From NCBI GenBank assembly GCA_964035545.1, contig OZ037767.1:12319081-12383080 (forward strand): DNA of 64,000 nt, in the 5' to 3' direction. The notes under the pieces were generated by a model. The model did no database searches, was not told where the DNA came from, and saw only the letters and a program-made list of their open reading frames with translations. This DNA is from Bugula neritina (Eukaryota > Bryozoa > Gymnolaemata > Cheilostomatida > Bugulidae). Position numbers and translations under genes: made by a program. Below are positions 35,460 to 46,090 of the stretch, piece after piece (within the stretch, counting starts at the first letter, position 1; each line of letters opens with the position of its first letter).

Positions 35460-36971
35460 TCACAGTGGTGTGATAAAAATGTTATAAATGTTTTTAGAGG
35501 AGGAAATCTCAGTCTCTCTTTCTAGTCTGGTAGACTCGTCAGCCCACCTTTCTCCGATTTGATGTAGAATTTTCACTATTAACCTTTTATTGGCTGCTTT
35601 CATATTGAGGTTGATGTCTGCATCGAGACCATCAATGGATTCCAGTAAATCAATAAAATCTTCTAAAGCTTCTGCATCTCTTTGGTTTATTTTTGGCCAG
35701 TTGTGGAGTTTATCTAAGTATGCCTCTGTTAGTTTTTCTCCTTTCCCGTATCTGTCATCTAATTTAGCCCAGGCTGCCTTATATGAGTGTTCTGTCTTTT
35801 GTCTGTAAAGACCTTGGATGGCTTTGTAAGCTCTGCCGTCTACAAACTGTCTTAATTTTAACCATTTTTGTCTGGCTGAGCCTTTTAAGAGGTTAAAAGC
35901 CTAATTGAAGGCCACCTTCCAATCCTAGTAATCCAGTGGATTGCCCAAAAACATTGGGGGCTCTGATGGACGTTGCCTAACTAGGTTAATAGCTTCAGCG
36001 TAATCGTCAGGTGTAAAGGCAGGTTGCTGTTGGTAGCTGGGGTTAGTAACAGGGCTTTGATAAGCAACCTGGGAAACATTGCTTGAGAGCTCATTAGACT
36101 GTAAAAAAGGGTTTGTGGATGGTAGAGGCATTGTGAACTGTAAAAAAGAGTTTGTAGATGCTACAGGTGTGGTCGGAAGAATACGAGGTTGCATGATATT
36201 TTTAGTCAAACGCTGAGACCTGTGAATGATTGGTTGAGGTGGCGTAGCTGGTATGATGGATGGCAACTGATTAAGAAGGGAAGAAGAGCTGTCCTTCTTT
36301 TCCTCTTCTTCAATGGCTTGGGCTATGACTTGCTCTTCAGCCTCCGCTGTGTGTATTTCAGCCTGAAGCTCTTGCTGCTTAACAGCGTTTGTAAGTTGGC
36401 TGGCTTGCTGTCGTAACTCATGAATTGTATTGGCAGATTCTAATTTTTTTCTTAGTGCGGCTGCTTTAGCTTTGGATTGCACCTGCATTAATCTGAGCTG
36501 TGACTGTGAACTAGCACTAGATGAGTGATAAGATGAAGCCGATTTTGAACTTACAAAGTGACTAGCAGATTCTAAGATCTCAAAGCGCTGAATTTCTTGT
36601 GTTGGCTCGAAGCCAGCAGTTTTTGTTTTGGTTGAAAGTTTACTCATTCGATCCATGGCATCACCAATCACTGTTTCACAATCGGAATGCAATCTATCCA
36701 TTTGATTTTGGACTTGGAAATCTGGCTCATGATCTCCTAGCATGAGGCGCCACTCATCATAGGTTCCTTCTAGATTGTGTTTAGCTTGGGATAGTTGGTT
36801 TTTATAACCTTCCAATGAGTCGTACGAAATATCCTGTTTTTATGCAAAGTGTGAAAAAATAGATTTGTGTAACTCAGCACAGTTTGTGATTTCATTGTCC
36901 AGTTGTGCAGCTATCTGATTAATTTTTGTTCTTGAAAATGTACGGGATTTTGAGGCGTTTGATTTAGACAT
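35460..36971 (-). pseudogene. Bel/Pao-like gag (DUF1759-type) remnant with three nonsense codons
   Basis: The minus-strand frame starts at ATG 36969-36971 with MSKSNASKSRTFSRTKINQI. It is interrupted by an in-frame TAA about 44 codons in (near 36840), stays open at 36815-35925, and then has two close TAG codons (35922-35924 and about 35892-35894). It continues in the same frame to TGA at 35460-35462. The long middle part is rich in Gln, Ser and Ala with a Glu-rich helical stretch and Pro/Ser-rich linkers. The C-terminal part starts PPMFLGNPLDY and contains LLKGSAR, YKAAWAKLDDRYGKGE and LDKLHNWPKINQRDAEALEDF, which match the DUF1759 region of Bel/Pao retrotransposon Gag proteins. No protease, RT or integrase follows, because the fragment ends at the transposon junction at 35397. 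Non-functional. Confidence 0.75.
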
Positions 36972-38200
36972 CACTTATTTAGGTATGAGAGCGTAGCAAT
37001 CACAAAGAATTTTCGTAAAGGATTTGCTCACCAATTTGCTACAGTCTATCGCAGCAGAGACAGGACAAAAATGACAGGTGATGAGAGATGGTTGATGAAA
37101 CCTATTATGTGATGAGCAGATTATGATGATTAATGTCAGCCAATATCAAAATAATGTCCCAAATTATTCCACTAGCTTTGTGATTTCACTATTACAATTA
37201 CTAATTTTACAGTATTTAAAAAAATGAACACTAATTCAGCCTAGTTATATAAAGCTTAACAAAAACAAGATTATAAAATAAGTGTTGAAGTGCTATTACT
37301 TAGTTTAGGTGATTATGGTAGGTAAGAAACTCAAGTGTTGTAGATATAATGATACATTAAAACAACTAATCAATCGAGTTAGTTGTCTGTTGACTGCTGG
37401 CTCCGTCTGCGTAGTTCTGATGCCTGATGCTGTGCTAGTTGTCGAAATGACGTACTGGTACTGATAGTTAAAACTGAGTGCAGGCAGGAACTGAACTTTG
37501 AATATTACTGGCTTTATGCTTTGTTTTCAGGGTTGATTCTTTGAGCACTCCACTTCAAGGCAATGAGTTGCAGCAGGGTTTGTGTCTTGTTGGTTATGGC
37601 AACAACTGTACAGAACTGGTCTTTTCAATAGTAGGTAGATTTTTACTGTAACGTCTGCCCCAATTTATTTATAACAGGATGCACTGCTGGATTTATGCTG
37701 ATGTTTATTGAAACTAACTGGTAACCAACGTGAAACTACAATAATAAAATTTAATTATAGAGATATTGATGAAAAGAAAAATTAAACATAAAACATTACA
37801 AAAGTGTTGCATAACATTAACAATGGTCAACATACCTCTATTACCCTTCCTAGGGAGAATTAGAGTTAAATATATAAAGTTGCGATAGTGAAAGTTTAAT
37901 CAAAAATCAAAAATGACTAGTGAGAATTACAACAGTCAGTGGAGAAAAGCATCAGACTCCGGAATGAAGGCATAAAACACCTCAGCTATTATAATTCCTG
38001 GCTGCAAGCTATAAAAAGCTGACTGCTATTTTGTTAGCAAAAATCATTGCAATGTATAATATTGAAAACAAAGCTATTTGTGGTCTGAAAAAAGCTGTGG
38101 CTGAGTGGGTGAATGGTGATGAATTGTCTTGTGCCACTGTATGCAATAGTGTGTAATATAATAAAAAAATGATCAAAACGCTACATCAGTAGTTTGCGAT
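36972..38200. other. Gag upstream region and unassigned AT-rich DNA
   Basis: Apart from the possible LTR, the ~670 bp between gag and that LTR would be the leader of the element. The 270 bp before sat3 hold nothing I recognise. There are no open frames of note. Confidence 0.4.
37648..37931 (-). repeat. Possible LTR of the Bel/Pao-like remnant
   Basis: On the minus strand this ~284-bp stretch begins TGTTGTAATTCTC and ends GGGGCAGACGTTACA. It holds a TATATA stretch and AATAAA (37704-37709) in plausible order. It lies upstream of the gag frame, where a 5' LTR is expected. No second LTR is present to confirm the boundaries and no convincing primer-binding site was found. Confidence 0.3.
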
Positions 38201-38204
38201 TTAA

Positions 38205-41200
38205 TGGAGTCTGTTACAGTGTATTTCAGTATGTTGAAGTGTATTTCTGTATGTTACAGCACATTTCAGTATTTTGCAGTATAACTTGGTGTGTTACAAA
38301 ATATTTCAGTATGTTACTATATATTTGGGTATCTTGCAGTATATTTCAATATGTTGCAATGCGTTGTAGTATGTCGCAGTGTGTTTCAGTATGTTACCGT
38401 TTATTTGAGTAGTGTGCGGTTTATTTGGGTGTGTTGCAGTGTATTTAGGTATGTTGCAGTGTGTTTCAGTATATTGCAGTATAGTTCAGTATGTTGCAGT
38501 ATGCTTCAGTATGTTACAGTATGTTTCCGTACGTTACAGTATTGTTCAGTGTGTTACAGTATATTTCAGTACGTTACCATATATTTCAATATGTTGCAGT
38601 ATATTCCAGTATGTTACAGTGTGTTTCAGTATGTTTCAGCATAATATTTCAGGATATTGCAGTATAATACAATGTGTTACAGTATATGTCAGTGTGTTAC
38701 CGTTTACTCCAGTGTGTTACAGTATATTTAGGTATGTTTCAAAATTTTTCAGTATGTTGCAGTATATTTCATCATGTTCCAGTATATTTCAGTATTTACA
38801 GTATACTTCAGTATGTTACAGTATGTTTCCAATTGTTACAGTATATTTGATTGTGTAACAGTATATTTCAGTATGTTGCAGTGCATTGTAGTATGTCGCG
38901 GTGTATTTCAGTATGTTACCGTATATTTGAGTAGTTTACGGTTTATTTGGGTATGTTGCAGTGTGTTTCAGTATGTTGCAGTATAGTTCAGTATGCTGCA
39001 GTATATTTCAGTATGTTTGAGTATAATTCAGTATGTTGCAGTATGTTTCAGTATATTGCAGTATATTTCAGTATGTTGCAGGGTATTTCAGTGTGTTTCA
39101 GTATATTTCAGTATGTTACAACATAATTCAGTATGTTGCAGTATTTTTCAGTGTGTCACAGTATATTTCAGTATGTTGCCATGTATTTCAGTATATTGCA
39201 GTATGTTTCTATAATTGTTATACTATATATCATTATGTTACAGTATGGTTAGGTATGTTGCAATGTGTTTCAGTATGATGCAGTATGTTTCAGCATGTTA
39301 CAGTATATATCAGTATGTTACAGTCTATTTCAGTGGTTTTCGGTTTATGGTGAAGTATGTTCAAATATATTTCAGTATGTTCCAGTATATTTCAGTATGT
39401 TACAGCATATTTCAGTATAATATTGTAGTATATATCAGCATATTACAGTATATTTCAGTATGTTGCAGTATAACTCAGTATGTTACAGTATATTTCAGTA
39501 TTTACAGTATGCTTCAGTATGTTACAGTATGTTTCCAAATGTAACAGTATATTTGATTGTGTAACAGTATTTCAGTATGTTACTATATATTTTGGAATGT
39601 TGCAGTACATTTCAGTATTTTGCAGTGTATTTCAGTATGTTTCAGTGTCTTTCAGTCTGTTGCAGCTTATTTCAGTCTGTTTCAGTTTGGTTCAGTCGGT
39701 TTAGGTATGGTTCAGTATGAATTACAGTATATTTCAGTAGTTACAGGCGTAATTGAGTAGGTTACAGTGTATTTCAGTATGTTAGAGTGTGTTTCAGTAT
39801 GTTGCATTATGTTTCAGTATTTTACAGTATATTTCAGTATGTTACCATATATTTCACTATATTGCAGTATATTCCAGTATGTTGCAGTGTATTTCAGTAT
39901 GTTGCAGTATTTATCAGTATATTGCAGTATACTTCGGTATGTTTCAGCATATTCCAGTAACTTCTAGTATGTTTGAGCATGCTGCAGTATATTTCAGTAT
40001 ATTGAAGGACATTTATATGTGTTGCAGTATTTTTTAGTATGTCACAGTATGTCTCAGAAAGTTACAGGGTATTTCAGTATATTACAGTATGTTTCTAATT
40101 GTTATACTATATATCGTTATGTTACAGTATGGTTAAGTATGTTCCAGTATATTTCAGTATGTTACAACATATTTCAGTATAATATTGTAGTATATATCAG
40201 CATATTACAGTATATTTCAGTATGTTGCAGTATAACTCAGTATGTTACAGTCTGTTTCCAAATGTAACAGTATATTTGATTGTGTAACAGTATTTCAGCA
40301 TGTTACTATATATTTTGGAATGTTGCAGTACATTTAAGTATGTTGCAGTGTATTTCAGTATGTTGCAGTGTATTTCAGTCTGTTGCAGCATATTTCAGTC
40401 TGTTTCAGTTTGGTTCAGTCTGTTCAAGTATGGTTCAGTATGTTACCGTATATTTCAGTATGTTACAGTATATTTCAGTATGTTACCATATATTTCACTA
40501 TATTGCAGTATATTCCAGTATGTTCCAGTATGTTTGAGCATGCTGCAGTATATTTCAGCATATTGAAGGACATTTAAATGTGTTGCAGTATTTCTTAGTA
40601 TGTCACAGTAAATCTCAAAAAGTTACAGGGTATTTCATTATATCACAGTATGTTTCTAATTGTTATACTATATATCATTATGTTGCAGTATGGTTAGGTA
40701 TGTTGCAATGTGTTTCAGTATGTTGTAGCATGTTTCAGCATGTTACAGTATATATCAGTATGTTACAGTCTATTTCAGTGGTTTTCGGTTTAATGGAGTC
40801 TGTCTCAGTATATTTCAGTATGTGGCAGTATATTTCATCATGTTTCAGTATAATTACTTCAGTGTGTATGTGTTTATTTCAGTATTCACAGTATATATTA
40901 CAGTATGTTTCTTTTTGTTATACTATAAATCTTTATGCTACAGTGTGGTGAAGTATGTTCAAATATATTTCAGTATGTTCCAGTATATTTCAGTATGTTA
41001 CAGCATATTTCAGTATATTGTAGTATATATCAGCATATTACAGTATATTTCAGTAAGTTGCAGTATGTTTCATTATATTGCAGTCTGTTTCTGTATGTTA
41101 CAGTATATTTCAGTATGCTACAATATATATCAGTATGTTGCAGGTTATTTCAGTATGTTACAGTATATTTCAGTATGTTGCATTATATTTCAATATGTTT

Positions 41201-42195
41201 GGCTATATTTCAGTATGTTGCAGTATATCCCAGTATGTTGCAGGATATTTCAGTATGTTGCAGTATATTTTAGCATGTTACAGTATATTTCAATGTGTTA
41301 CAGATTATTTCAGTATGTTAGAAAGTATTTCAGTACTTTACAGTATATTTCTAAATTTTACAGCGTATTTCATTGTGTAACAGTCTATTTCAGTATCTTT
41401 CAGTATTTTACATTACAGTATATTTCAGGATAGTGCAGTGCGATTCGGCATGTTGCAAAATCTTTCAGTTTGTTGCAGTCTATTTCGGCATGTTACAGTC
41501 TATTTAAGTATGTAACAGTATGCTTCACAATGTTACAGATAATTTGAATGTGTAACAGTATATTTCAGTATCTTACATTATTTTTCAGTATGTTGCAGTG
41601 TATTTTAAGTTGTTGCAGTATATTTCAGTATGTCGCATTATATTTTGATATGTTGCAGTATGTATCAGCATGTTGCAGTGCCTTTGAGCAAGCTGAATTG
41701 TGTGTAAGTATGTTGCAGTATATATCAGTATGGTACAGTATAATTCATTGTGTTTCATTATATTTCAGTATGTTGCAGTATATTTCAGTGTCTTACAATA
41801 TATTTCAGTATGTCACTATATATTTCGGTATATTGCAGTATATTTCAGCATGTTGCAGTGTATTTCAGTGTGTTAAAAAGTATTTCATTATGGGACTCTA
41901 TATTTCGGTATGCTGCAGTGTACTTCATTACGCTGCAGTATATATGAGTATGTTTTAGTAAGTTGCAGTATGTTTCATTATATTGAAGCATGTTTCAGTA
42001 TGTTGCAGTACATTGCAGTATGTTGCAGCGTTGTACAGTATTTTACAGTGTATTGTAGTATGTTGCAGTATATTGCAGTATGTTACAGTATTTTTCAGTA
42101 TGTTTTAGTATGTCTCAGTATGTTGCAGTATCTTTCAGGTTGTTGCAGTATATTACAGTATGCTGCAGTATATTTCATTATGTTGCAGTATGTTT
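38205..42195 (+). repeat. Sat3: 20-bp minisatellite open in all plus-strand frames
   Basis: About 4 kb of tandem units close to CAGTATATTTCAGTATGTTA, made of two 10-bp halves both starting CAGTAT. The unit contains no stop in any plus frame, and 20 is not divisible by 3, so every frame reads the same 20-residue peptide cycle QYISVCYSIFQYVTVYFSML in rotated phase. This produces many overlapping frames of 60-203 codons, the longest at 40822-41433. Longer-period duplications exist: the block with GGAATGTTGCAGTACATTT recurs ~722 bp apart (about 39595 and 40317), and GGACATTTAWATGTGTTGC recurs ~561 bp apart. No promoter or splice signals stand out; probably a non-coding satellite. It joins the 1267-bp array directly at 42196. 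Confidence 0.93.
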
Positions 42196-43449
42196 CACAA
42201 CTGCAAATACATCTGTTGGTGTAGCAGAATTATCAAACCCATCAACCTTTGTGATCTGAGGAACGAAAGACGGATACTGCAACCAACACACCTTTCTATT
42301 ATAAGTTTCAAGATATACATTGTTTTGTCGCTCCTTCTGGCAACCAACATTCAGTGCATAGCTTATTTTCTACGCTTTATAACTAGTTATTTTACATTTT
42401 TTCAATCAACTGAACAGAGGTAAGCAGAGTAGGTAAGCACTTGCATGGTATTCAGGCAGTCGCACTTCTTGTCACTCAATCGTTGACGATTGATGCTTGA
42501 AGAAGGCCTAAGGTCCTTACAGTATACATACTGGGGGTACTGTGCTTTGAACTCAAATACAAAAAAAAGAATATATGACTTGAATAACTAATGAATTACA
42601 TGGTGATGACTCCTGACCCTATTGACAGTGTGCCTCAGTAATGTCTGTTCAGTGCAAACTATGGACAGCAAAGTTGTTTGGCAATAATGATACAAACAAT
42701 TCTGCAAACCCTTTTCATTAAAGTTTTGTGATGAAAGAGTATCCAGACCTTGTAATGGCTATACAACTGGAGGGAAGGAATGTACTCGTTTTTCAATAGC
42801 AACAAAGCATGTTCAGAACTTGTAGACAGAAACACACTCATGACACATTAAACAATCTGTAACAAGTCTTGCTCATTATAACAGACAAATGTTATAACAT
42901 ACTCCTTTCGTTTAGGAGATATATCAACTACTACTCCTACAAAAACAATAAAGAGGTAAAAGACAGCACTGCTCAGTTTGATTTCATTTCATTCAATTCA
43001 TTGTAACACTATCAATGGGCTGCACCCGGCTAACTGCTTTTGGAAAATTATTCATTTCGCCAATTGTGACATTATGTGAACTCACTGTTAGTTTTTAACT
43101 TTGAATCAAAAAACGATCAAGTAATTGTAAATCTGTTTACAGTCATTAAAGCGGCTGATCCTTAATTTCAACACTGGGTTTAGGTGATGGAAGAATCCCA
43201 AGACAAGTTTGGTACTACGCTAGACAATAGGCTGCAGGCACCGGAAAATGTGAACATGTGTGCATTTAACAGATGAAGCTAAAACATGTATACATCTTAT
43301 ATTTAGTGAAAATTGAATATGCATCACTTTTCTATGTGAGAACATTGCTGGATAGTGAAAACAACTAGAAATGTAGAAGTTCGGGAGTTGTCTCTCCTGA
43401 GATTTTGTTTTGTCTTCTTGACTTGTCACGCTGCAGATATTTGGAAAAT
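42196..43449 (+). repeat. 1267-bp tandem repeat, unit 1 (1254 bp, divergent)
   Basis: First unit of the array, counted from the landmark CACAACTGCAAATACAT at its junction with sat3. It is shorter and more divergent than the others, as expected at an array edge. It shares GAAAGAGTATCCAGACC with units 10 and 11. No gene recognised. Confidence 0.9.
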
Positions 43450-43765
43450 CACAACTGCAAATACATCTGATGGTGTAGCAGAATTATTAAACCCATCAAC
43501 CTTTGTGATCTGAGGAACGAAAGACGGATACTGCAACTTACACACCTATCTATTATGAGTTTCAAGATATACATTGTTTTGTTCATTCTTCTGGCAACCA
43601 ATATTCAGTGCATAGCTCATTTTCTACGCTCTATATCCACTTATTTTACATTTTCTCAATCAACTAAACACAGGCAAGCAGAGTTGCAAACTGGTTGCAT
43701 GGTATTCAGGCAGTCGCACTTCTTGTTACTCAATCGTTGACGATTGATGCTTGAAGAAGGCCTAC

Positions 43766-44034
43766 TGTTATAATGGTATGCTTGATGGTGAGTGACAGGG
43801 TGGTGCTGACTTGTAATGTTTTACATGCTGATTTATTTGGTACAACTACTATGAATATAAAATGATAATAACACTTTGGAATCTAGCAACTAACTAACTC
43901 TTTAGCAATACCTACACAAGCATTATATATAGATGCTGACTATGACAATAATAAGGAAATGCATGATTCACATAGAAGTCATATATCTACTAATTATAGC
44001 TAATAAGATGTGAACTCTATGTGACATTATAACA
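43766..44034 (-). repeat. 3' LTR of the Ty3/mag-like element
   Basis: 269 bp with inverted ends TGTTATAATG ... CATTATAACA. Nearly identical to 48269-48537. Confidence 0.95.
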
Positions 44035-44048
44035 TCCTGTCTGCTTTC
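44035..44048 (-). promoter_or_regulatory. Polypurine tract
   Basis: Minus strand GAAAGCAGACAGGA immediately before the 3' LTR: purine-rich with two C interruptions, in the position of the plus-strand primer. Confidence 0.5.
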
Positions 44049-44191
44049 AAAACAAAGACATAAAAACTCAGTATAACAATATTGAATTCTATAAAAATTC
44101 ACAAAAGCAAGATATATATAAAAGCAAAGATGTATATAATATATATGTGTACTACTAAGCATTTCTCTAATGGTACATTTACTTCAGTCAG
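44049..44191 (-). other. 3' untranslated stretch between Pol and the purine tract
   Basis: AT-rich, no frame. Confidence 0.6.
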
Positions 44192-46090
44192 CTAAGTTTT
44201 AGCATCGCAAACATTTTGACCAAACCTGATTGGAGGTTTTGAAACCCTACCTACCCGAGTCACTGTGCTATGCCCATTAGGAGCACCGGGTCTGTCTGTT
44301 CCCTGAACTGAACTCGAATTGGGTGTATTATTGGGAACAGGGTCATTTACTCTAGCAACGCGAGTTAGGTTGGTGGGTGGTGTAATTCCCCTTACCCCAG
44401 AACCTAGCTGTAATGGAGTTTTTCTAATTTTCAAGCAAGACTGATTACGTCTAAAAATCCTACCATCATGGAGCCTAACTATGAAACTTCTGGGTGTTTC
44501 AGCGTGTTCCATGACTGTTCCTCGCAGCCAATTCCTATGGCTCATTTTCACCCAAACCTCCATTCCTTTCACAAAATTTTGAGGAATAGCAGTTGCCTTA
44601 CTTGACTGTGTATTTAACTGTCCTTTTCTCAAAACCTCTATTACTTTGTCATTGTCAACACATTGATGCTTTAACTGCTCTGGCATGCAAAATAATGTGG
44701 ATCTGAAATTTCTTGATTGTAGCAATACTGATGGTGAGGGTAAACCATCTCCTACTGGTGTTGACCTTAGGTTGCTAATAACATCATACAATGACTGATT
44801 TGACTGTTTGGCTTTAGCTAAGCTAGACTTGATAGTTTGATTCATTCTTTCTACTAGTCCATTTGACCTAGAGAAATAAGGGCTTACAGTTATGTGCTTC
44901 ACATCTAGTGACTCCAAAAAGTATTTAAACTCAAGTGAGGTAAAGTAAGAAGCATTGTCTGACACTAATGTTTCAGGTTGCCCAAAATCTAAAAACTGTC
45001 TCCTCAGAATATCTACTATCTCTTTAGATGTAGAACTGTTTAATTTGTAACAAGCAGGCCATTTAGAGTATCTATCTACAGTGACTAGGTATTCAACACC
45101 TTCAAGCTGAAAAATATCAATACTGATGGATTGCATAGCATACTCAGGAATTTCATATTGCTCTAATATTGTTTTAGCATTAGCTCTAGCATTTTCATGG
45201 CATACTTCGCATGAATCAACAGCATCCGTTATTTGGTTTGTACAACCCGGCCAGTAAACAGCATTTTTGGCCTTCTCTATGCATTTTGTGACTCCTAAGT
45301 GACCTTTGTGTATGTCATTTATGATTCTCTTTCTCAGAGATGCAGGAACTAAAATTTGATTGCTGCCTTTTAAAATGATTTCATCGTGTGTACTCAAATC
45401 ATGCCTAACATTCCAATAAGACTTGAGTGGCTCTAAACACATGCGCTTTGTTCTAGGCCAGCCATTGGCTATATATGACTTGAGAATATTCATGCAAGGG
45501 TCTTCTAAGACTGATTTGACAAAAACTTCCCTAAAAGCTTTGTTTGGTAATATGCCAGTGGTGACAGCATGAATTTGATCATGATCTCTATTGCTATTTG
45601 CTGAGCTAACTGGGCACTCATTACTGAGATGTGCTCTACTCAATGTATCAGCTATGTACATCTGGCTACCTGGTTTATGTACTAGATCAAAATCATATAG
45701 CTGAGTTCTTAGCCTCATACGTTGTAGTCTAGGTGTTAAATCATTTAAGCCTTTTCTTTTGATGCTAAGCAATGGTAAATGATCAGTTTCTACAACAACT
45801 TTTTGACCATATACATATTGATGAAACCTATTTAACCCAAATTGTATAGCTAAAAATTCTTTCTCTATTTGCGCGTAAGCTCTTTGTGCATTGTTCAAGC
45901 TACAACTGGCAAATTCTACTGGCTGCTCATTCTGTAAAACTACTGCTCCTATCCCATTCTGTGAACTGTCCACACTAAGTTTGACAGGCAGAGCAGGGTC
46001 AAACATTTTCAAAATTTGTCCACTAGCTACCATAGATTTGAGTTCATTTACTGTCTGCTCTTTTTCTACTATCCCAAACCCATGAAGCAC
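44192..46090 (-). CDS. RNase H-integrase part of the Ty3/mag-like Pol
   Basis: This frame overlaps the previous one by 47 bp and continues the polyprotein. RNase H has D41 (VDSSQNGIGAV), E78 (EKEFLAIQFG) and D103 (ETDHLPLL), ending near KPGSQMYIADTLSR. The integrase shows an HHCC zinc domain (H261, H264, C294, C297) and a DDE core with D325 (SIDIF), D378 (SDNAS) and E414 (GLVERMN); 35 residues separate the last two, as expected. The C-terminal part has a WVKMSHRNWLRGTV...FRRNQSCLK block resembling the GPY/F-type module, then a Pro/Asn-rich tail. I see no chromodomain and no envelope frame. The listed Met is not a true start; the upstream sequence belongs to the same Pol. Confidence 0.93.
   Translation of the reverse strand: MLHGFGIVEKEQTVNELKSMVASGQILKMFDPALPVKLSVDSSQNGIGAVVLQNEQPVEFASCSLNNAQRAYAQIEKEFLAIQFGLNRFHQYVYGQKVVVETDHLPLLSIKRKGLNDLTPRLQRMRLRTQLYDFDLVHKPGSQMYIADTLSRAHLSNECPVSSANSNRDHDQIHAVTTGILPNKAFREVFVKSVLEDPCMNILKSYIANGWPRTKRMCLEPLKSYWNVRHDLSTHDEIILKGSNQILVPASLRKRIINDIHKGHLGVTKCIEKAKNAVYWPGCTNQITDAVDSCEVCHENARANAKTILEQYEIPEYAMQSISIDIFQLEGVEYLVTVDRYSKWPACYKLNSSTSKEIVDILRRQFLDFGQPETLVSDNASYFTSLEFKYFLESLDVKHITVSPYFSRSNGLVERMNQTIKSSLAKAKQSNQSLYDVISNLRSTPVGDGLPSPSVLLQSRNFRSTLFCMPEQLKHQCVDNDKVIEVLRKGQLNTQSSKATAIPQNFVKGMEVWVKMSHRNWLRGTVMEHAETPRSFIVRLHDGRIFRRNQSCLKIRKTPLQLGSGVRGITPPTNLTRVARVNDPVPNNTPNSSSVQGTDRPGAPNGHSTVTRVGRVSKPPIRFGQNVCDAKT

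Noticed and set aside
38094-38135. tRNA-like TGGCTGAGTGGGTGAATGG before sat3
   Set aside because: Box A-like only; no box B at the right distance.
4721-42195. Regular short repeats resembling a CRISPR array
   Set aside because: No unique spacers of constant length and no cas genes; these are degenerate eukaryotic satellites.
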